From an uncultured Lentisphaerota bacterium (GTDB lineage Bacteria; Verrucomicrobiota; Kiritimatiellia; CAIQIC01), in contig CAITZM010000051.1 of the NCBI GenBank assembly GCA_903896925.1, positions 1 through 38,780 on the forward strand: a stretch of 38,780 nucleotides of DNA. Direction: 5' to 3'. The position numbers and the translations under genes are program-made. Below are positions 34,125-38,780 of the stretch, one piece after another. Each line of letters opens with the position of its first letter. Within the stretch, counting starts at the first letter, position 1. The notes beneath the pieces are model-generated. The model was not told where the DNA came from, ran no database searches, and saw only the letters and a list, made by a program, of their open reading frames with translations.

Positions 34125-35161
34125 GGCACGTTGGCAAAATATTTCATGCTCGTCTTCTTGAATTCGCGCTGCGAACAGAGCAGCCGGCCATCGGGCAACC
34201 CGGCCAGTTCGCTCAGCCGCTCGAACTCGGCGAGCACTTCCGGCCACTGCCGCGCATGCGTCATGGCGTAAAGATTATAAGGAAATTCCGCAAAGGCAAC
34301 CCGCTCGTAGCAATGCGTCACGGACGACTGCTCCGCCAGCCGTCGCCCGGCCGCGGCGACCACCTCCGCCGGCGCGCGCCAGACGCACATCGCATTGGCC
34401 CGCAGGCCGACTTCGCGGTGCCGCAGGATGATCGCCACGCGGCGCATCACGCCACAGGACTTCCAGGCGACCAACTGCGTCAGCAGTTCTGCGGTGGTCA
34501 GCCCCAGTTCGCGGGCGGGCTCGTCATAGAAGGCAGCCGCGGGTTCGAGCTGGCCTTCGAGGCGCTGCACGATCCGGCGTTGGGCCGCGCTCAGCGCCGC
34601 CGGCAACGGTTCATCCGGGCGCACCGCCACATCGGGAAAACGTTCGACGTGTTGGGAGAAGCGGGCGGTATCGAAGACCACCTCGATCTTGAAGCGCGTT
34701 TTCGCCGGCAGCAGCCAGAGCGGCGCCGGGGCCAGCGCGCTGCGGATGGCGGCAGCCTGCTCATCGAAACGCTCCGTAAGTTCCGCCAGCGTGAACCAGA
34801 GATTGGGCAACTGTTCGCCGGGGCGCGGCGCAGCGGGATGCGTGGCCGGGAGCTCCGCCGGCCAGCTCCGCAGATAGCAATGGGTCACCCCGGTCAGCGG
34901 TGCAATCGAGCGGGCGGCGGCCTCGATGTCCGCCGAAGCGTCGATCCGCGCCGCACAGAGGGCGCTGCGATAGCCCAGGTAGCGCGAGTCAAAGATCGCA
35001 CCGAGCCGGCGCGCCACGCCGGTCTGGAACTGGGTGCGGACGAACTGGAGTACTTGCTCTTCGGACAGGCCGACCTCTGCCCCCAGGACGGCGAACGGCC
35101 GCGGGTCGAGCGGCACGCCTTTCTGGAGCAGATACAGCAGTTGTTCTTCAGCAGTATTCAT
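34121..35161 (-). CDS. Siroheme decarboxylase, AhbA-AhbB single-chain fusion
   Basis: A 346-residue protein made of two related Lrp/AsnC-like halves. In most organisms AhbA and AhbB are separate subunits of about 150-170 residues forming a heterodimer that decarboxylates siroheme to 12,18-didecarboxysiroheme. The first half (about 1-165) has RRLGAIFDSRYLGYRSALCAA (51-71). The second (about 186-346) has MRRVAIILRHREVGLRANAMCVW and ends with the family-type tail TSMKYF. The halves are joined by a short acidic/proline linker. The start at 35161 overlaps the ahbD stop by 4 nt (ATGA), and the stop overlaps the sirC-hemA GTG. No obvious SD is seen, consistent with translational coupling. Confidence 0.9.
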   Translation of the reverse strand: MNTAEEQLLYLLQKGVPLDPRPFAVLGAEVGLSEEQVLQFVRTQFQTGVARRLGAIFDSRYLGYRSALCAARIDASADIEAAARSIAPLTGVTHCYLRSWPAELPATHPAAPRPGEQLPNLWFTLAELTERFDEQAAAIRSALAPAPLWLLPAKTRFKIEVVFDTARFSQHVERFPDVAVRPDEPLPAALSAAQRRIVQRLEGQLEPAAAFYDEPARELGLTTAELLTQLVAWKSCGVMRRVAIILRHREVGLRANAMCVWRAPAEVVAAAGRRLAEQSSVTHCYERVAFAEFPYNLYAMTHARQWPEVLAEFERLSELAGLPDGRLLCSQREFKKTSMKYFANVP

Positions 35162-36348
35162 GAGGTATGATGCCTTGCTCCGGGATGCCTTGCTCCGGGA
35201 TGACCTGCACCGGGATGACCTGCACCGGGGTGTCCTGCACCGGGATGTCCTGCGCCAGGCGCCCCCGGAGGCTCACCCAGCGGCTGGTCCTGACCCGGTT
35301 GATAGGCGCAGCCGGGCTCCGGGTCCAGATAGTTGCCGGTGGCGGACAGCGCGCGCGCCCGGCAGCCGCCGCACGAGAAGCGGTATTCGCAGGCGCCGCA
35401 CTTGCCGTGATAGCCGTCCGGAGCGCGCAGGTCGCGAAAGATGGGCGAGTTGTCGTAGATCTTCCAGAAATCGAACTCCGTGTCGCGCAGGTTGCCGCAG
35501 GGCCGGTCGAAGAAACCGCACGGCTGCAACTCACCCGTGTGCGAGACGAACATGAAACCGCGCGCGGCCATGCAACCGTTCGCCGGCGGCGGCATGCCGG
35601 GCCGGGTCGGAGGCGCGCCCGTTTCCTTCCAGATCTGGCGGGCCACGCGGACGTAGTGCGGGGCGCAGGTCGTCTTGATGCGCATCGGCGATTTGGCCGC
35701 GGCGCGGGCGATCCACTCCAGCGCCTGCTCATATTCCTGCGGCGAGATTTCCACGCTCCGCAGCTCCGAGCCGCGGCCGGTCGGCACGAGGAAGAAAAAG
35801 TCCAGCGTCGCCGCGCCCAGCTGTTTGGCGAGCTCGGCGATCTGCGGCAACTCGCCGACATTGAGCTTGGTGACGGTGGTGTTGATCTGAAATTCCATGC
35901 CGCCGGCAATCGCGTGGCGCAGGCCGCGCAGGGCGTCGTCGAAAATGCCCGGCACGCCGCGGAAGGCGTCGTGGGTCGCGGCCGTCGCGCCGTCGAGGCT
36001 GATGCTGATGCGCTTGATGCCGGCCTCGCGCAGCTGGCGCACCGTGTCCGGCGTCAGCAGCGGGCCGCAGGGCGACATCACGGCGCGCAGGCCCAGGTCC
36101 GTGGCGGTGCGCGCCAGCTCATAGATGTCATCGCGCGACATCGGCTCGCCGCCGGTGAAGATCAGGATGGGCTTGGCGCGCGTGGCGATGGAGGCCAGCA
36201 GGCGCTTGCCCTCTTCGGTCGTCAGCTCGCCGACGTAAGGCACGTTGCGCGCGGCACCGCGGCAATGCTGGCATTTCAGCGGACAGCGACGCGTGGTTTC
36301 CCACGCGACCACGCTCAAGGGTTGTTCAGACAAGGCCGATCTCCTCAT
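35158..36348 (-). CDS. ahbD: Radical SAM heme synthase AhbD with PGAGH-repeat tail
   Basis: A 396-residue radical SAM enzyme expected to oxidatively decarboxylate Fe-coproporphyrin III (coproheme) to heme. The AdoMet-cluster motif is C22-x3-C26-x2-C29 in RRCPLKCQHCR, and GGEP follows at 66-69. A cysteine-rich SPASM/twitch-like C-terminal region (GCMAARG, CGFFDRPCGN, CGACEYRFSCGGCRA) should hold one or more auxiliary 4Fe-4S clusters. After about residue 350 comes a glycine/proline/histidine tail with six PGA(G/R)H units not expected in the family. Start: ATG 36348 is taken, but TTG 36333 has the better SD (AGGAG at 36341-36345) and may be the true start. Overlaps ahbC. The assignment as AhbD and not another SPASM protein rests on the operon as well as the sequence. 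Confidence 0.88.
   Translation of the reverse strand: MRRSALSEQPLSVVAWETTRRCPLKCQHCRGAARNVPYVGELTTEEGKRLLASIATRAKPILIFTGGEPMSRDDIYELARTATDLGLRAVMSPCGPLLTPDTVRQLREAGIKRISISLDGATAATHDAFRGVPGIFDDALRGLRHAIAGGMEFQINTTVTKLNVGELPQIAELAKQLGAATLDFFFLVPTGRGSELRSVEISPQEYEQALEWIARAAAKSPMRIKTTCAPHYVRVARQIWKETGAPPTRPGMPPPANGCMAARGFMFVSHTGELQPCGFFDRPCGNLRDTEFDFWKIYDNSPIFRDLRAPDGYHGKCGACEYRFSCGGCRARALSATGNYLDPEPGCAYQPGQDQPLGEPPGAPGAGHPGAGHPGAGHPGAGHPGARHPGARHHTS
35170..35259 (-). repeat. 15-bp coding minisatellite in the ahbD tail
   Basis: Six direct 15-bp units, each encoding PGAGH or PGARH on the minus strand. Units differ at third positions and by a G/R change. The two units nearest the stop are identical to each other. 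Unit length is a multiple of three, so gain or loss of units changes tail length without a frameshift. Confidence 0.85.
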
Positions 36349-37507
36349 CGGTTAGATAACACGCCGGGTCCGGCGCCCACAGGTCGCCCGTCGCGGCCTC
36401 GGCCCGCGCCCGGAAATTGCCGCCGCAGATGTCGAGGAACTTGCAGCGCGCGCACCGCCCGGTGACGTGCAGCTTCTTTTCCTTCAGCTTGCCCAGCAGC
36501 GGGTGCGACCGGTCGCTCCAGATCTGGCTGAACGGCCGCTCGCGCACATTGCCCAGCGGCTGGTTCCGCCAGAACTGATCCGGATAGACCGTGCCGTCCC
36601 AGCTGATGCAGCCGATGCCGACGCCGGTGCTGTTGCCGCCGTTCATCTTCAAAAGTTCAAGCACGCCCTCCGCCTTGGGATTCTTTTCGCGCAGCATCCG
36701 CAGGTAGAGGTACGGCCCGTCGCAGTGGTTGTCCACCGTGAGCACCTCGGCCGGCAACCCCTGCCGGTGCAGGTCCATGGCACCCTCGATGATCTGGTCC
36801 ACGACCGCGCGCGTCTCGGCATGGTTCAGGTCCTTGCTGGCCAGCTCCGCGCCGCGCCCGCTGTAGACCAGGTGATAGAAGCAGATGCGCGGCACGCCCT
36901 CGTCGGCCATCAGCTTGAAGATGCCGGGGATGTCGCCCGCGTTTTCCTTGAAGATGGTGAAGCGCAGCCCGACCTTCAGCCCGATGCTGCGGCACAGCCG
37001 TACCGCCGCGAGCGCGGAGTCGAACGCGCCCTCCTGGCGGCGGAAGCGGTCGTGCGTCTCGCGCAGGCCATCGAGGCTGATGCCCACATAGGACAGGCCC
37101 AGTTCCTTGTACCGCGCCGCCAGCTCCGGCGTCAGCAGCATCCCGTTGGTCGAGATCACCGCACGCATCCCGCGGCCCACCGCGTGTGCGATCAGGTCCG
37201 GCAGGTCCTTCCGCGTCATCGGCTCGCCGCCGGAGAACAGCAGGACGGGACAGCCGAACTCCGCGAGGTCGTCGATCAAGCGCAGCCCCGCCGCGTGATC
37301 GAGCATGTCGCAGGTGGTGTCGGTGGTCACCGCGTAGCAGTGCTGGCATTTGAGGTTGCACGCCGGCGTCACGTTCCAGACCACCACCGGCTTCTTGTCG
37401 GCGGAGAACTGGAGCAGGTGGCTCGGCAGGTGTTTGGCCTGCCGGGCGTAGCGCAGCGGATCCGAAGGTTCCACCGTGCCCAGATACAGCTTGGATATTC
37501 CAATCAT
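36326..37507 (-). CDS. ahbC: 12,18-didecarboxysiroheme deacetylase (AhbC)
   Basis: A 393-residue radical SAM enzyme that removes the two acetate side chains of didecarboxysiroheme to give Fe-coproporphyrin III. The N-terminus MIGISKLYLGTVEPSDPLRY is characteristic of AhbC/NirJ1-like proteins and fixes the start at ATG 37507. The radical SAM motif is C50-x3-C54-x2-C57 in PACNLKCQHC, with GGEP following. The auxiliary-cluster region near the C-terminus reads GRCARCKFLDICGGNFRAR followed by DPAC. It is the first gene of the minus-strand operon and overlaps ahbD by 23 nt if the ATG start of ahbD is right. Upstream is a 138-bp divergent promoter region shared with the methyltransferase gene. Confidence 0.93.
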   Translation of the reverse strand: MIGISKLYLGTVEPSDPLRYARQAKHLPSHLLQFSADKKPVVVWNVTPACNLKCQHCYAVTTDTTCDMLDHAAGLRLIDDLAEFGCPVLLFSGGEPMTRKDLPDLIAHAVGRGMRAVISTNGMLLTPELAARYKELGLSYVGISLDGLRETHDRFRRQEGAFDSALAAVRLCRSIGLKVGLRFTIFKENAGDIPGIFKLMADEGVPRICFYHLVYSGRGAELASKDLNHAETRAVVDQIIEGAMDLHRQGLPAEVLTVDNHCDGPYLYLRMLREKNPKAEGVLELLKMNGGNSTGVGIGCISWDGTVYPDQFWRNQPLGNVRERPFSQIWSDRSHPLLGKLKEKKLHVTGRCARCKFLDICGGNFRARAEAATGDLWAPDPACYLTDEEIGLV

Positions 37508-37529
37508 ATGTGCCTTAAAATGTGGGGCG

Positions 37530-37535
37530 AATATA
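37530..37535 (-). promoter_or_regulatory. Candidate -10 box of the heme operon
   Basis: On the minus strand TATATT, preceded directly by TG, lies 22 nt before ATG 37507. A convincing -35 at 16-18 bp is lacking. The leader ends with AAGG about 6 nt before the ATG. Confidence 0.35.
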
Positions 37536-37608
37536 CACTGGTTTACCCGCCCCGCCAGCAGATGTTTTCCCAAAGTTTGCAAGAACGCGCGCCTTTCCGC
37601 GATGCGCC

Positions 37609-37637
37609 TTGCGCCGCCGCGGCAAAGTGGGTTTAAT
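37609..37637 (+). promoter_or_regulatory. Candidate promoter of the methyltransferase gene
   Basis: TTGCGC (37609-37614), 17 bp, TTTAAT (37632-37637), then 8 nt to ATG 37646 and no SD sequence. Same near-leaderless geometry as at 5611-5647 and 25426-25462. A TTTTCCCAAAGTTTGCAA element lies about 30 bp further upstream. Confidence 0.4.
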
Positions 37638-37645
37638 GGCGCGCG

Positions 37646-38518
37646 ATGAACGCTCACAATCCAACGGTCGCGGAATGGCCCCTGCGCCTGTTCAAGCTCT
37701 CCCTGCTCAAACAGGAGAAGCTACGCGCCCTGTGCGACCTGCTGGGACCCACCGAAGGCCTGACCTGCCTCGACATCGGTGGCGACAACGGCGTCATCAG
37801 CCTGCTGCTCCGGCAGCGCGGCGGGACGTGGACCAGCGCCGACGGCAGCGCGCAGTCGGTCGCGGCGATCCGGCAACTCGTCGGCGGACAGGTCTGCGAG
37901 ATGGACGGCGCGCGCCTGCCGCTGCCCGATGGACAATTCGACCGCGTCGTGGTGATCGATTATCTTGAGCACGTTATTGCCGACGGCACGTTCATTGCCG
38001 AGTGCCACCGCGTGCTCAAACCCGACGGCATCCTCATCGTCAACACGCCGCACATCAAACGCTCCGTGCTCTTCGGTCTGCGACGGCTGCTCGGCTTGAG
38101 CGATTCCCGCCATGGCCATGTGCGGCCCGGCTACACCGAACACCAGCTCTTCGAGGTGTTGAAAAGCGGCTTCGACGTCGAAACCGTGCGCACCTATTCG
38201 CGCTTCTTCATCCAGTTGCTCGACACGGGCATCCGGTTCGTCAGCGAGCGCAAGGGCGCCAGCCATGACGCGGTCAAGGGCACGCTGCTGACCGGGGAAG
38301 ATTTCGCGCGCATGGAGAAATCGTTGAAGCTCTTCAAGCTCATGTATCCGTTTTTCTGGTGCGCCGTGCAACTCGACCGCCTGCTGTGGGGGGCACGCGG
38401 CTTCATGATCATTGCGCGCGCCAAGCGGCGTGCGGCGCTCAAGCAACCGGGCCTGCCCCTGTTCGCCGACGGTTCCTCCCCCGACGGCGGCACGAAGCCG
38501 CGCGCCAAGAAGAGTTGA
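37646..38518 (+). CDS. Class I SAM-dependent methyltransferase
   Basis: A 290-residue Methyltransf_11-type enzyme. Motif I is LDIGGDNG at 42-49, the acidic motif II region DRVVVIDYLEHV (about 99-110) and motif III LKPDGILIVNTPH follow. The C-terminal part (about 160-260) is aromatic and basic and could contact membrane or lipid. The tail after about 265 is lysine-rich and disordered-looking (PRAKKS). It is transcribed away from the heme operon with a 138-bp shared upstream region. The substrate is not evident; similar enzymes act on quinones, lipids or glycans. A link to heme synthesis is possible only by position. Confidence 0.8.
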   Translation: MNAHNPTVAEWPLRLFKLSLLKQEKLRALCDLLGPTEGLTCLDIGGDNGVISLLLRQRGGTWTSADGSAQSVAAIRQLVGGQVCEMDGARLPLPDGQFDRVVVIDYLEHVIADGTFIAECHRVLKPDGILIVNTPHIKRSVLFGLRRLLGLSDSRHGHVRPGYTEHQLFEVLKSGFDVETVRTYSRFFIQLLDTGIRFVSERKGASHDAVKGTLLTGEDFARMEKSLKLFKLMYPFFWCAVQLDRLLWGARGFMIIARAKRRAALKQPGLPLFADGSSPDGGTKPRAKKS

Positions 38519-38557
38519 CGTGGATTGACGGATAGAGGCGCGCTGGGCGGCGGCGGG

Positions 38558-38581
38558 CCGCACGCTCACGAGTGCGGCTAC
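38558..38581 (-). repeat. Degenerate A-type REP (inverted)
   Basis: On the minus strand GTAG followed by CCGCAC…GTGCGG with an 8-nt centre containing TCGTGAGC. It is recognisably the A/C family of the left-end clusters, 33 kb away. Confidence 0.6.
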
Positions 38582-38658
38582 GGGGTCTCACAACCAGATG
38601 ATCACACAATCCTAGGATGGCAAGCTGCCGACAAATGCTTTTGTGAAGCCTCCGGTAC

Positions 38659-38682
38659 GTAGCCGCGTTCGTCAGAACGCGG
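38659..38682 (+). repeat. A-type REP
   Basis: GTAG then CCGCGTTC-GTCA-GAACGCGG: the A unit of clusters 1-3 with a single loop change (GTCA for GTGA). With the inverted unit at 38558-38581 it makes a tail-to-tail pair. Confidence 0.75.
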
Positions 38683-38762
38683 CCCACCCGCCCGACATCC
38701 GAACTGGAGAAAGCCCGTCTGACCATACACAACATGGGCACGGACAGTTCCAACGCCTTCAC

Positions 38763-38780
38763 TACGGCGGCAGGAGTGCC
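38763..38780 (+). repeat. Truncated hairpin repeat at window edge
   Basis: CTAC then GGCGGCAGGAGTGCC, cut off by the end of the window. It matches the left part of the second hairpin type in the 59-bp repeats at 9142-9200 and 9459-9517 (reverse complement GGCGGCAAGAGTGCCGCC). Confidence 0.4.

Noticed and set aside
1..38780. tRNA, rRNA or riboswitch genes
   Set aside because: I looked for tRNA-like T-arms and conserved rRNA or riboswitch cores in the intergenic stretches and recognised none. A covariance-model search would be needed to exclude small RNAs.

Overview
The window is GC-rich, tightly packed bacterial chromosome. The gene content points to the PVC superphylum (Verrucomicrobiota, Kiritimatiellota or Lentisphaerota): Gloeo_Verruco (GloVer) propeller repeats, a Tat-exported Gfo/Idh/MocA oxidoreductase beside a xylose-isomerase-like protein, a GH42-like glycosidase, and a siroheme-dependent heme pathway that suggests an anaerobic or facultative ancestor. 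The placement is inferred from families; no rRNA or other marker gene lies in the window.

Layout. (1) 1-5460: a tandem array of at least three secreted GloVer/FG-GAP paralogues. Each is followed by an intrinsic terminator and a cluster of REP-type palindromes; the middle copy carries an in-frame amber codon. (2) 5647-9135: a four-gene operon with every junction overlapping by 4 nt: Wzm-like permease, Wzt-like ATPase, small coiled-coil protein, GT4 glycosyltransferase, for export and assembly of a surface polysaccharide. (3) 9136-9902: non-coding, with several families of short palindromes. (4) 9903-22810: a signalling island of a membrane PAS histidine kinase with an Rcp1-like receiver, two REC-PAS-HK-REC hybrid kinases, an Rh-type ammonium channel and a third PAS-HK-REC kinase. 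No DNA-binding response regulator is present. (5) 23100-27750: sugar-utilisation genes (oxidoreductase, isomerase/epimerase, secreted glycosidase). (6) 28075-37507, minus strand: ahbC, ahbD, ahbA-ahbB fusion, sirC-hemA fusion, hemC-cobA-hemD fusion, hemB, hemL. (7) 37646-38518: a divergent SAM methyltransferase, then more REP palindromes to the right edge.

The heme block covers almost the whole route from glutamyl-tRNA to heme through siroheme. HemA and HemL make 5-aminolevulinate, HemB makes porphobilinogen, and HemC/HemD make uroporphyrinogen III. CobA and SirC make sirohydrochlorin, and AhbA/B, AhbC and AhbD convert siroheme to heme. Only the iron-inserting chelatase is absent. The transcript starts with the last enzymes of the pathway. 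Three junctions are gene fusions, the HemC part lacks the domain that normally carries the dipyrromethane cofactor, and AhbD ends in a PGAGH repeat tail.

The items most worth following are the HemC without a cofactor domain inside the multi-fusion heme operon, the Rh channel embedded among PAS kinases, the GTAG-headed REP arrays between tandem paralogues, and a recurring TTCCAA-N3-TTGGAA-type palindrome upstream of several genes. Some promoter candidates sit only 7-8 nt from the start codon, which suggests leaderless mRNAs.
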